From assembly GCF_024612015.1 (NCBI RefSeq), contig NZ_CP102512.1, positions 8,246,001 through 8,310,000 of the forward strand: a DNA stretch of 64,000 bases, read 5' to 3'. The notes under the pieces were generated by a model. The model had not been told where the DNA came from. It ran no database searches and worked only from the letters and a program-made list of their open reading frames with translations. This stretch comes from Streptomyces sp. CA-210063. Its GTDB lineage: Bacteria > Actinomycetota > Actinomycetes > Streptomycetales > Streptomycetaceae. This document shows, piece by piece, positions 1-7,742 of this stretch (positions within the stretch are counted from its first letter, which is position 1; every line of letters begins with the position of its first letter). The translations under genes and the position numbers were made by a program.

Positions 1-1304
1 ACATCCTTGTCCTGAATCCCATCATCCTCGGCAGCGCCAAGGACAAGTACGGCCACACCCTCGACGGCGCCGAACTCGTCACCGCCACCGCCCTCGTGGC
101 CGCCGTGATGACGATCATCATGGGCGTCGGCGGCAACCTGCCGCTCGCACTCGCCGCCGGCCTCGGACTCAACGCGGTCGTCGCCTTCCAGATAGCCCCG
201 CTGATGAGCTGGTCCGACGCGATGGGCCTGGTCGTCCTCGAAGGCCTCCTCATCTGCGTCCTGGTGGTCACGGGCCTGCGCGAGGCCGTCATGCACGCCA
301 TCCCGCAGGCGCTCAAGCAGGCGATCAGCGTCGGCATCGGCCTGTTCATCGCCTTCATCGGCTTCGTCGACGCCGGGTTCGTCACCCGTATCCCGGACAT
401 CGCGAACACCACCGTCCCGGTGCAGCTCGGCGCCACCGGCGCGCTGTCCGGCTGGCCCATCCTGGTCTTCTGTCTCGGTGTCCTGCTGACCATCGGCCTC
501 CTCGCCCGCAAGGTGAAGGGCGCGATCCTCATCAGCATCCTGACGATGACGGTCGTTGCGATCGTGATCAACTCGGTGGCCGACATCAAGAGCTGGGGCC
601 TGACCACCCCGAAGGTCCCCGACGACATCGTCGCCGCCCCAGAGTTCGGACTGATCGGCGACTTCAGCCTGTTCGGCTCGTTCGGCGAGACCACCGTCAT
701 CACGGTCGTCCTGCTGATCTTCACCCTGCTGCTGTCGGACTTCTTCGACACCATGGGCACGGTCGTCGGCATCACCGCCGAGGCGGGCCTGCTGGACGAG
801 GAGGGCAAGGTCCCGAACCTCGGCCGGGTCCTCCTCATCGACGGTGCCGCGGCCGTCGCGGGCGGCGCGGCCTCCTCGTCCTCCGCGACCTCCTACATCG
901 AGTCCGCGGCCGGCGTCGGCGAGGGCTCGCGCACCGGTTTCTCCAACCTGATCACCGGCGGCCTCTTCGCGGTGGCGCTCTTCCTCACCCCGCTGCTGAC
1001 CATCGTCCCCATGCAGGCCGCCGCCCCCGCGCTCGTCGCCGTCGGCTTCCTGATGATGACCCAGGTCAAGAACATCGACTGGGACAAGTACGAGATCGCC
1101 ATCCCGGCGTTCCTCACCATCGCCGTGATGCCGTTCACCTACTCCATCACCAACGGCATCGGCGCCGGCTTCCTCGCCTTCGTCCTCATCAAGACGGTCC
1201 TCGGCAAGGCCAAGGAGATCCACTGGCTGCTGTGGGGCACCTCGGCCCTGTTCCTGGTGTACTTCGCGATCAACCCGATCCAGCAGCTGTTCGGGGTCAA
1301 GTAA
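1..1304 (+). CDS. NCS2-family purine permease (AzgA-like), 5' end missing
   Basis: The open frame runs through the left edge of the window (in phase from base 3), so the N-terminus is missing. The visible part is over 400 residues of alternating hydrophobic helices and ends at TAA 1302-1304. The DFFDTMGTVVG segment followed by the Ser-rich ASSSSATSYIESAAGVGEGS loop is typical of AzgA-type guanine/hypoxanthine/adenine proton symporters of the plasma membrane, as distinct from uracil or xanthine NCS2 members. The substrate (a purine base) is inferred from this family resemblance. It is convergent with the penicillin-binding protein gene and separated from it by an intergenic repeat and a strong hairpin. 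No regulator is visible because the promoter lies outside the window. Confidence 0.9.
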   Translation, partial: ILVLNPIILGSAKDKYGHTLDGAELVTATALVAAVMTIIMGVGGNLPLALAAGLGLNAVVAFQIAPLMSWSDAMGLVVLEGLLICVLVVTGLREAVMHAIPQALKQAISVGIGLFIAFIGFVDAGFVTRIPDIANTTVPVQLGATGALSGWPILVFCLGVLLTIGLLARKVKGAILISILTMTVVAIVINSVADIKSWGLTTPKVPDDIVAAPEFGLIGDFSLFGSFGETTVITVVLLIFTLLLSDFFDTMGTVVGITAEAGLLDEEGKVPNLGRVLLIDGAAAVAGGAASSSSATSYIESAAGVGEGSRTGFSNLITGGLFAVALFLTPLLTIVPMQAAAPALVAVGFLMMTQVKNIDWDKYEIAIPAFLTIAVMPFTYSITNGIGAGFLAFVLIKTVLGKAKEIHWLLWGTSALFLVYFAINPIQQLFGVK

Positions 1305-1309
1305 CCACC

Positions 1310-1349
1310 GCGCCCCGTAAGGGGCGCGGGGAACTGCGCGACCAGCCAC
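1310..1349 (+). repeat. Streptomyces intergenic repeat, copy 1
   Basis: A hairpin GCGCCCC-GTAA-GGGGCGC is followed by CGGGGAACTGCGCGACCAGCCAC. The same block recurs at about 5.5, 6.2, 7.65, 10.65, 33.65 and 41.4 kb. This copy begins five bases after the permease stop codon, between convergent genes. Confidence 0.85.
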
Positions 1350-1371
1350 ATACGGCCGGCAGTCGAAAACG

Positions 1372-1405
1372 AAGGGCCGCCCCCGGGGGGAGAGGGGCGG
1401 CCCTT
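1372..1405. terminator. Bidirectional terminator between permease and PBP genes
   Basis: A perfect 12-bp inverted repeat, AAGGGCCGCCCC / GGGGCGGCCCTT, with a 10-base loop lies between two convergent genes. The outer A/T bases and the position suggest it stops transcription from both sides. Confidence 0.8.
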
Positions 1406-1421
1406 CTTATTCAGGTGGTCT

Positions 1422-2873
1422 TCAACCCTTCAGCGCCGCCTCCATCACGGCCCTCGCAACCGGCGCGGCCAACCCGTTGCCGCTGACCTCCGACCGCGCC
1501 GCGTTCGACTGCTCGACGACGACCGCGACAGCGACCTCCTTGCCGTCGGCCTTCCCGTACGACGTGAACCAGGCGTACGGCGTCTTGCTGTTCTTCTCGC
1601 CGTTCTGGGCCGTACCGGTCTTGCCGCCCACGGTCGCCCCGCTGATCCGCGCGTTCGTACCCGTGCCGTCCTCCACGACCGTCCGCATCGCCGACTGCAA
1701 CTGCTCGGCGGTCTCCGAGCTGACGATCTCCTTGGTGTCCGCCTCGGCGTCGTAGTCCTCCAGGACATCGCCGCCACTGTTGGTGATCTGCGCGACCATG
1801 TGCGGCGAGACCAGCTTGCCGCCGTTCGCTATCGCCGCCGACACCATGGCCATCTGGAGCGGCGTCGCGGTGACGTCGTACTGGCCGATGCCTGTCAGGG
1901 CCGTGGAGGGCCTGTTCATGTCCGACGGGTAGACGCTCTCGTAGGCCCGCACGGGCACGTCCTGCGTCTTGTCGTTGAAGCCGAACTTCTCGGCCGTCGC
2001 CCGCACCTTGTCCTGCCCGAGGTCGACGGCCATCTTCGCGAAGACGTTGTTGCACGAGTACCGCAGCGCCGTACGGATCGTGGCGTTCTCGCAGGGCGCG
2101 CTCGCGTTCTCGTTCGACAGCTCCGTGGTGGTGTCCGGCAGGGTGTACGGGTCCGGACTGTCGGTCCTGGCGTCCACCGACGCGTACAGCCCGTCCTCCA
2201 GCGCGGCCGCCGCCACGACCAGCTTGAACGTCGACCCCGGCGGCAGCGGCTGGCGCAGCGCCCGGTTGGTCAGCGGCTTGTCCTCGTCGGCGTTGAGCTT
2301 CTTCCAGGCCGTACCGGCGGTGTTGGCATCGGTGAGCGACGACGGGTCGTACGACGGGGTCGACACCACCGCGAGGATCTTCCCGTTCGTCGGGTCGATC
2401 GCGACGGCCGCGCCCTTCTTGTCGCCGAGCGCGTCGTACGCCGCCTTCTGCACGGCCGGGTCGATCGTGGTGATCACATTGCCCGGGTCGGCCCGCTTGT
2501 CGGTGACCGTGTCCATCACGGTCTTCAGGCGGAGGTCCGTGCCGTTGAGGAGCTCCTGGTAGATGCCCTCCAACTGCGTGGGCGCGTAGGCCTGCGAGGC
2601 ATAGCCCGTCACCGCCGCGTACAGCTCGCCGTCGGTGTACGTGCGCTTGTACGCGAGGTCGCCGCCCTCGGTCCGGGCCGAGCCGGTGATCGAGTCGCCG
2701 GCCACGATGATGTTCCCGAGCGGGTCCGCGTACGTCAGAATCGCGTTGCGCCGGTTGTCCTGGTCGTCCGCGAGCGCCGTGGCCTCGTAGAACTGCACCC
2801 ATGTCGCCCTCACCAGCAGGGCGAGCACGAGCAGCAGGGTGAAGACGGCGCTGCGCCTGATCGTCTTGTTCAT
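1422..2873 (-). CDS. Class B penicillin-binding protein (transpeptidase)
   Basis: A 483-residue peptidoglycan DD-transpeptidase. Residues 7-23 form a single N-terminal hydrophobic anchor, so the enzyme should sit on the outer face of the membrane. The three active-site motifs are visible: STFK with the acylated Ser214, SCN at 273-275 and KTG at 418-420. The region before about residue 140 corresponds to a short dimerisation/linker domain, and the total length fits the PbpA-like class B group rather than the larger FtsI group with PASTA repeats. It would cross-link cell-wall glycan strands, probably during growth or sporulation septation (inference from the family). It is transcribed alone, away from the iclR-type gene, and ends at the bidirectional terminator. 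Confidence 0.92.
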   Translation of the reverse strand: MNKTIRRSAVFTLLLVLALLVRATWVQFYEATALADDQDNRRNAILTYADPLGNIIVAGDSITGSARTEGGDLAYKRTYTDGELYAAVTGYASQAYAPTQLEGIYQELLNGTDLRLKTVMDTVTDKRADPGNVITTIDPAVQKAAYDALGDKKGAAVAIDPTNGKILAVVSTPSYDPSSLTDANTAGTAWKKLNADEDKPLTNRALRQPLPPGSTFKLVVAAAALEDGLYASVDARTDSPDPYTLPDTTTELSNENASAPCENATIRTALRYSCNNVFAKMAVDLGQDKVRATAEKFGFNDKTQDVPVRAYESVYPSDMNRPSTALTGIGQYDVTATPLQMAMVSAAIANGGKLVSPHMVAQITNSGGDVLEDYDAEADTKEIVSSETAEQLQSAMRTVVEDGTGTNARISGATVGGKTGTAQNGEKNSKTPYAWFTSYGKADGKEVAVAVVVEQSNAARSEVSGNGLAAPVARAVMEAALKG

Positions 2874-2917
2874 GGCACCCGGAAAGACGATCGGGATGCG
2901 ATCAGCCGTTCCCTTCG

Positions 2918-2952
2918 CCCGGTTTTCTCATGGGGTCCTCATGAAACCGGGG
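2918..2952 (-). terminator. Imperfect hairpin downstream of the IclR gene
   Basis: CCCGGTTT at 2918-2925 pairs with AAACCGGG at 2944-2951, with a further CATG/CATG pairing inside the loop. It lies in the short gap after the regulator stop codon, so it most likely terminates that gene. Confidence 0.5.
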
Positions 2953-2990
2953 TTGCCACCGAGCCGGTTCAGTGCCGGTTCGGTGCCGGT

Positions 2991-3764
2991 TCAGAGTCTC
3001 CTGGTCGCCAGCGTCAGCCGGTCGCGCGCGTCGAAGAGGGCGTCCTTGACCAGCTGCTCGTGGGCGGGGGTCAGCCGGGCCACCGGCACCGAGCAGCTGA
3101 TGGCGTCGCGGGCCGGCGTGCGGTAGGGGATCGCCACGCCGAAGCAGCGCAGCCCGAGCGTGTTCTCCTCGCGGTCGACGGAGAAGCCCTGCTCGCGGAT
3201 CTGGTGCAGCTCCTCGACGAGCCGCTCGCGGTCCGTGATCGTGTTCTCGGTCAGCGCCGGAAGGGTCTCCGGGAGCAGCTTGCGGACCTGCTCGTCGGTG
3301 TAGGTGGCCAGCAGCGCCTTGCCGAGCGAGGTGGAGTGGGCGGGCAGCCGGCGGCCGACGCGGGTGAAGGGGCGCAGATAGTGCTGCGACTGGCGGGTGG
3401 CCAGATAGACGACGTTCGTCCCGTCGAGGCGGGCCAGGTGGATCGTCTCCGTCGTGTCGTCCGACAGCCGGTCCAGCGTCGGCCGGGCCAGCGTCACGAC
3501 CTCGTCGCCGTCGATGTACGACGTGCCGACGAGCAGCGCCCGTACGCCGATGCCGTACCGCGTGCCCGTCGCGTCCGTCTCGACCCAGCCCAGCTCCACG
3601 AGGGTGCGAAGCAGCATGTACAGGCTCGACTTGGGGTAACCGACGGCCTCCTGGACCGCGGCCAGGGAGTGCATACCGGGGCGTCCGGCGAAGTATTCGA
3701 GCAGCTCAACGGTCCTTACCGCCGATTTGACCTGTGCTCCGCCGCCCGTCTCGACTGCCGACAT
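2991..3764 (-). CDS. IclR-family transcriptional regulator
   Basis: A 257-residue regulator with an N-terminal winged helix (SAVRTVELLEYFAG..., then LAAVQEAVGYPKSSLYMLLRTL as the helix-turn-helix) and a C-terminal IclR effector domain (ALLATYTDEQVRKLLPE..., FSVDREENTLGLRCFGVAIPYR). I chose ATG 3764 because a GAAGGGG site lies nine bases upstream and the family alignment begins there; an in-frame ATG 54 bases further up is possible. It is divergent from the aldehyde dehydrogenase gene, the usual arrangement for a local regulator of a catabolic gene, and the intergenic space holds a duplicated palindrome that could be its operator. The inducer is unknown. Confidence 0.9.
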   Translation of the reverse strand: MSAVETGGGAQVKSAVRTVELLEYFAGRPGMHSLAAVQEAVGYPKSSLYMLLRTLVELGWVETDATGTRYGIGVRALLVGTSYIDGDEVVTLARPTLDRLSDDTTETIHLARLDGTNVVYLATRQSQHYLRPFTRVGRRLPAHSTSLGKALLATYTDEQVRKLLPETLPALTENTITDRERLVEELHQIREQGFSVDREENTLGLRCFGVAIPYRTPARDAISCSVPVARLTPAHEQLVKDALFDARDRLTLATRRL

Positions 3765-3848
3765 CGCCCTTGACCCCTTCGTTCGACGGGAAATAGTCTC
3801 CGACAGCATATTCATCATCAGAGACGGCGTTCAGCATATCGAACGACC

Positions 3849-3894
3849 CTGGTGAATGACCCAGATATACCCCTGGGAATTGACCCAGATATAC
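3849..3894. promoter_or_regulatory. Two tandem palindromic sites, candidate IclR operators
   Basis: Two 22-bp units (3849-3870 and 3873-3894) of the form CTGG-N8-CCAG followed by ATATAC repeat with a 24-bp period, between the regulator and the dehydrogenase start. Each unit contains an inverted CTGG/CCAG pair. They sit 16-61 bases before the preferred start codon of the dehydrogenase, where a repressor would block expression. Confidence 0.6.
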
Positions 3895-3909
3895 GTGGAG
3901 GAACCCGCG

Positions 3910-5439
3910 GTGGCAGCAGCACCAGTCTGGAGTGTCGACCCCCGAACCGGGAAGCAGCGCGAGCAGGTTGCGGTGGAGGCCACAGCCCAGGAGGTGGACG
4001 CCGCCGTCCGCGCGGCGCACGCCGCCCGTGCTTCCCTGGCCGACCGTACCGTCCGCTCGGCCTTCCTGCGCACGGCCGCCGACCAGCTCCAGGCGGCCAA
4101 GGACCAGCTCGTCGAGGTCGCCGACGCCGAGACCGCGCTCGGCCCGGTCCGGCTCACCGGCGAACTCGCCCGCACCTGCTTCCAGCTGCGGGCCTTCGCC
4201 GACATCGTGGACGAGGGCGCGTTCCTCGACGTGGTGATCAACCACCCCGACGACACCGCGACCCCGCCCATCCCCGACCTGCGCCGCTACAAGGTCCCGC
4301 TGGGTGTCGTCGCCGTCTACTCGGCCTCCAACTTCCCCTTCGCCTTCTCCGTTCCCGGCGGCGACACGGCGAGCGCGCTGGCCGCCGGGTGCCCGGTCGT
4401 CGTCAAGGCCCACCCCGACCACCCGGCCCTGTCCGAGCTGGTCGCGATCGTGCTGCGCCGGGCCGCCGCCGAGCACGGCATCCCCGAGGGCGTCCTCGGC
4501 CTCGTCCACGGCTTCGAGGCGGGCGTCGAGCTGGTCAAGCACCCGCTCGTCACGGCCGCCGGCTTCACCGGTTCGGTACGCGGCGGCCGCGCCCTCTTCG
4601 ACGCGGCGGCCGCCCGCCCGGTGCCGATCCCGTTCCACGGCGAGCTGGGCTCCCTGAACCCCGTCCTCATCACGGAGGCCGCGGCCTCCGAGCGCGCCGA
4701 GGCGATCGGTGCGGGGCTCGCCGGGTCGATGACCCTCGGCGTCGGCCAGTTCTGCGTGAAGCCCGGGCTGGTGCTGGCGCCCACCGGCGACGCCGGTGAC
4801 CGTCTGCTCAAGTCGCTCACCGACGCGGTCAGCGACGTCGACTCCGGGGTCCTGCTGGACCACCGGATGCGCGACAACTTCCTCGCCGGTGTCGCCGAGC
4901 GCGCGGAGCTGCCCGGCGTGGAGTCGCCGGTCACCGCCGGCGCGGGCGGCGAGCACACCGTCAGCCCCGGGTTCCTGACCGTCCCCGCCGCCAAGCTGGC
5001 GGCCGAGGGCGAGCACGACCTGCTCCTGGAGGAGTGCTTCGGGCCGCTCACGGTCGTGGCGCGCTACGAGGACGAGGGCGAGGCCAAGTCGGTGCTGTCC
5101 CGTCTGCCGGGCAACCTCACCGCCACGGTGCACCTGTCCGGTGGGGAGGCCGCCGGCGAGGGGCGTGGGCCGGAGATCCTCGCCGAGCTGACGCCGCTGG
5201 CCGGGCGCGTCCTGGTCAACGGGTGGCCGACGGGTGTGGCTGTGGCTGCGGCCCAGCACCACGGTGGGCCCTACCCGGCCACGACCTCCACGTCCACGTC
5301 GGTGGGCGGTACGGCGATCGAGCGGTGGCTGCGGCCGGTGGCCTACCAGGGGGCGCCCGAGGCGCTGCTTCCGGTGGAGCTTCGGGACGACAACCCGCTG
5401 GGGTTGCCTCGGCGGTTCAACGGGGTTCTGGAGCGGTAG
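3910..5439 (+). CDS. Aldehyde dehydrogenase, alpha-ketoglutaric semialdehyde dehydrogenase type
   Basis: A 509-residue NAD(P)-dependent aldehyde dehydrogenase. The catalytic Cys282 is in the GQFCVKPGL motif and the general-base Glu245 in FHGELGSLNP; both residues are placed as in the family. The short FHGELGSLNP and SNFPFAFSVPGGDTASALAAGCPVVVKAHP segments match the 2,5-dioxopentanoate dehydrogenase group used in sugar-acid and hydroxyproline breakdown; the exact substrate is inferred. GTG 3910 is preferred because GGAGG lies eight bases upstream. An ATG at 3856 would make the protein translate the operator repeats as a duplicated TQIY peptide, which looks artificial. Probably controlled by the divergent IclR regulator. 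Confidence 0.88.
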   Translation: MAAAPVWSVDPRTGKQREQVAVEATAQEVDAAVRAAHAARASLADRTVRSAFLRTAADQLQAAKDQLVEVADAETALGPVRLTGELARTCFQLRAFADIVDEGAFLDVVINHPDDTATPPIPDLRRYKVPLGVVAVYSASNFPFAFSVPGGDTASALAAGCPVVVKAHPDHPALSELVAIVLRRAAAEHGIPEGVLGLVHGFEAGVELVKHPLVTAAGFTGSVRGGRALFDAAAARPVPIPFHGELGSLNPVLITEAAASERAEAIGAGLAGSMTLGVGQFCVKPGLVLAPTGDAGDRLLKSLTDAVSDVDSGVLLDHRMRDNFLAGVAERAELPGVESPVTAGAGGEHTVSPGFLTVPAAKLAAEGEHDLLLEECFGPLTVVARYEDEGEAKSVLSRLPGNLTATVHLSGGEAAGEGRGPEILAELTPLAGRVLVNGWPTGVAVAAAQHHGGPYPATTSTSTSVGGTAIERWLRPVAYQGAPEALLPVELRDDNPLGLPRRFNGVLER

Positions 5440-5515
5440 CGCCATAAGGGGTGCGGTGTCTGCGGGCTGCGGGTCGTTCGTGGCTGATCGCGCAGTTCCC
5501 CGCGCCCCTCAAAAG
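5440..5515 (-). repeat. Streptomyces intergenic repeat, copy 2
   Basis: Reverse orientation relative to copy 1. The core TCGCGCAGTTCCCCGCGCCCCT occupies about 5489-5509, preceded by a diverged left arm starting just after the dehydrogenase stop. It lies between two co-directional genes. Confidence 0.8.
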
Positions 5516-5552
5516 CCTGCTGCCGCGGGCCGGGGGCTGTAAGAATCCCCCA

Positions 5553-6161
5553 ATGGACGTCGAAATTCCCGAACTCCCGTTCCTGCTCCGTACATACGGT
5601 CCCGATGGGCACTGGTCCTATGAGGACGGGGTGCTGACCGGGTGGGCCGGGGCGCGGCAGGACCGGTTCGTGCCGCCGACCGACGAGGGGCTGGATCCCG
5701 CTTCGGACGCGCCCAGGCTGCTGGGTGCGCCGGAGGGGGACTTCCAGCTGATCGCCCGTGTCACCGTCGGCTTCGCCGCCGGGTTCGACGCGGGCGTTCT
5801 GTATGTGCATGTGGGGGAGCGGGCCTGGGCGAAGCTCTGCCTGGAGTACTCACCGGATGTGCCGACCGTGTGCACGGTGGTCACCCGGGGGCACTCGGAC
5901 GACGCCAACTCCTTCACGGTGGAGGGCAGTTCGGTCTGGCTGCGGGTCAGCCGCACCGGCCGGGCCTTCGCCTTCCACGCCTCCCGCGACGGCAAGCAGT
6001 GGACCTTCGTCCGCCTCTTCACCCTCGCCGGCGAACAGCAGAGCGGCGCCGCCCTCGTCGGCTTCATGACCCAGTCCCCGATGGGCGAGGGCTGTGTGGT
6101 CACGTACGACGAGATCGAGTTCCGCCCGAACTGGCCGAAGGACCTGAGGAACGGCAGCTGA
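5553..6161 (+). CDS. DUF1349 protein (concanavalin A-like fold)
   Basis: A 202-residue soluble protein with no signal peptide. The pattern LLRTYGPDGHWSYEDGVLTGWAGARQDRFVPP, then GFDAGVLYVHVGERAWAKLCLEYSP and SFTVEGSSVWLRVSRTGRAFAFHASRDGKQW, is characteristic of the DUF1349 family (the group that includes fungal and bacterial regulation-of-enolase-1-like proteins), predicted to form a jelly-roll lectin-like beta sandwich. No catalytic residues can be assigned. ATG 5553 was chosen since the family alignment starts there; the open frame extends upstream only through a repeat element. Repeats flank the gene on both sides, so it is probably a single-gene unit. Biological role unknown. Confidence 0.82.
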   Translation: MDVEIPELPFLLRTYGPDGHWSYEDGVLTGWAGARQDRFVPPTDEGLDPASDAPRLLGAPEGDFQLIARVTVGFAAGFDAGVLYVHVGERAWAKLCLEYSPDVPTVCTVVTRGHSDDANSFTVEGSSVWLRVSRTGRAFAFHASRDGKQWTFVRLFTLAGEQQSGAALVGFMTQSPMGEGCVVTYDEIEFRPNWPKDLRNGS

Positions 6162-6168
6162 GCATTTC

Positions 6169-6285
6169 AGGGGCGCGGGGAACTGCGCGAGCAACCACGA
6201 CGAACCCGCAGACGGGGGTCGAAGGGGCGCAGCCCCTGGGGATGGGAATGGGTAGGGGCGGCGGGGGCGAAGAAACCCCCCGGAA
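6169..6285 (+). repeat. Streptomyces intergenic repeat, copy 3, composite form
   Basis: It starts with the GGGGCGCGGGGAACTGCGCGA block and runs on into a second module with hairpin AGGGGC-GCA-GCCCCT (6223-6237) and GGGTAGGGGCGGCGGGGGCGA. The second module is the same kind of sequence that is embedded in cobB near 43.8 kb, which suggests that the two blocks are halves of one longer element. Confidence 0.8.
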
Positions 6286-6316
6286 CCACACCGCCCCCGC
6301 CCACGTCCTCAGCGGC

Positions 6317-6829
6317 ATGATCAAGGACCGTGTGACCCGAGTCACCGGAGCGCGCGTGATCAGGACCGCGCTCCCCGCCGAGACCCCGCGCATCACCGCA
6401 CTGCACGCCCGCGCCCGCGCGACGTACCACCCGGACGGCATCCCCCACGACGGCACGGACTGGCCCGCCTCCTGGCGACGAGCCATCGAACGGCCGGACG
6501 GGCACGTGCTGTGCGCGGTGGAGCACGGCCGGATCACCGCCGTCGCCTCCTTCCGTACGGCCGACGGCGCGCCCCCCGACACCGTGTACCTCGCCCAGTT
6601 CCACGTCGACCCCGAGCAGTGGCGCCGCGGCACCGGCCGCGCCCTGCACGCGGCCTGCGTGGAGGAGTGGCGGGCCGACGGCAAACGCACGGCCGGCCTC
6701 TCCGTGCACACGGACAACCACCGGGCCCGGGCCTTCTACACCGGACTGGGCTGGACCCCCGACCCACAGCACCGGCCCGCCCCGGGCGACCACCACCTTC
6801 TCCTCACGTTCACCGTGACCGGGGAATGA
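6317..6829 (+). CDS. GNAT-family N-acetyltransferase
   Basis: About 170 residues with the Gcn5-related acetyltransferase fold: VIRTALPAETPRITALHARAR at the start, a central beta strand TVYLAQFHVDPEQWRRGTGRALH carrying the acetyl-CoA binding R/Q-x-x-G-x-G/A-like signature (RRGTGRA), and the C-terminal TDNHRARAFYTGLGW motif typical of motif B. The acceptor substrate cannot be told from the sequence. The start is uncertain: ATG 6317 is given, but GTG 6356, five bases after a GGAG, would begin exactly at the domain boundary. It lies between a repeat element and the FrnE-like gene in the same direction. Confidence 0.85.
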   Translation: MIKDRVTRVTGARVIRTALPAETPRITALHARARATYHPDGIPHDGTDWPASWRRAIERPDGHVLCAVEHGRITAVASFRTADGAPPDTVYLAQFHVDPEQWRRGTGRALHAACVEEWRADGKRTAGLSVHTDNHRARAFYTGLGWTPDPQHRPAPGDHHLLLTFTVTGE

Positions 6830-6908
6830 GCCAGGCTGCTTGAACGTTCACCAACCGTGGAGGCGGAGGGCGTCTCCGTACCCGTACGACCTGGAGAGAG
6901 CTGACACC

Positions 6909-7622
6909 ATGCGCGTCGAGATCTGGAGCGACATCGCCTGCCCCTGGTGCTACGTGGGCAAGGCCCGCTTCGAGAAGGCGCTCGCGGCCTTCCCGCACCG
7001 CGACGGCGTCGAGGTGGTGCACCGCTCCTTCGAGCTCGACCCGGGCCGGGCCAAGGACGACATCCAGCCGGTGCTCACCATGCTGAGCAAGAAGTACGGG
7101 ATGAGTGAGGCGCAGGCCCAGGCCGGCGAGCACAACCTCCGCGAGCAGGCCGCCGCCGAGGGGCTCGCCTACCGGGCCGAGGGCCGCGACCACGGCAGCA
7201 CCTTCGACATGCACCGCCTGCTGCACTTCGCCAAGGAGCAGGGCCGGCAGAGCGAGCTGCTGCAGGCCTTCTACCGGGCGAACTTCGCCGACGAGCGGTC
7301 CGTGTACGCGGACGCCGACGCGTATCTGGTCGAGCTGGCCGTCGAGGCGGGGCTCGACGAGGACGCCGTGCGCAAGGTGCTGGCCGACTCGGACGCGTAC
7401 GCCGACGCCGTCCGGGCCGACGAGCGGGAGGCCGCCGCGCTCGGCGCGAACGGGGTGCCCTTCTTCGTGCTGGACCGGAAGTTCGGGGTGTCCGGGGCTC
7501 AGCCCGCGGAGGTGTTCGAGAAGGCTCTCGCGCAGGCGTGGGGGGAGCGGCCGCCGTTGAAGCTGGTCGCGGCGGAGGGTGCGGAGGCCTGTGGGCCGGA
7601 TGGATGTGCCGTGCCTCAGTAG
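6909..7622 (+). CDS. DsbA-family oxidoreductase (FrnE-like)
   Basis: A 237-residue thioredoxin-fold protein. The CPWC active-site motif (residues 11-14, in SDIACPWCYVGK) sits right after the first beta strand, and the helical insertion plus C-terminal NGVPFFVLDRKFGVSGAQP (with the cis-Pro before FFV) matches the FrnE/2-hydroxychromene-2-carboxylate isomerase branch of the DsbA superfamily. There is no signal peptide, so it should act in the cytosol as a disulfide oxidoreductase or isomerase; FrnE homologues have been tied to polyketide biosynthesis and to oxidative stress, but nothing nearby fixes the substrate. The start is supported by GGAGAG nine bases upstream. Confidence 0.9.
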   Translation: MRVEIWSDIACPWCYVGKARFEKALAAFPHRDGVEVVHRSFELDPGRAKDDIQPVLTMLSKKYGMSEAQAQAGEHNLREQAAAEGLAYRAEGRDHGSTFDMHRLLHFAKEQGRQSELLQAFYRANFADERSVYADADAYLVELAVEAGLDEDAVRKVLADSDAYADAVRADEREAAALGANGVPFFVLDRKFGVSGAQPAEVFEKALAQAWGERPPLKLVAAEGAEACGPDGCAVPQ

Positions 7623-7700
7623 GGGGTGCGGTTGTTCGCGGGCTGCCGGTGCGTCGTGGTCGCTCGCGCAGTTCCCCGCGCCCCTTGAAGGGGCGCTGCC
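7623..7700 (-). repeat. Streptomyces intergenic repeat, copy 4
   Basis: Reverse orientation. CGCGCAGTTCCCCGCGCC followed by the hairpin GCGCCCC-TTGAA-GGGGCGC ends near 7697. It begins immediately after the FrnE-like gene stop codon. Confidence 0.85.
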
Positions 7701-7742
7701 GTCCAGGTCGGCCGCCATGTATAAGCGGCGCTTGGGGAAACC

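Noticed and set aside
1800..3773. A 657-codon frame spanning antisense to PBP and IclR genes
   Set aside because: It runs across two well-supported genes and an intergenic terminator with an Arg-rich, motif-free product.
3856..3909. ATG 3856 as the aldehyde dehydrogenase start
   Set aside because: It would translate the duplicated palindromes as a repeated peptide and lacks a ribosome site. GTG 3910 has GGAGG at good distance.
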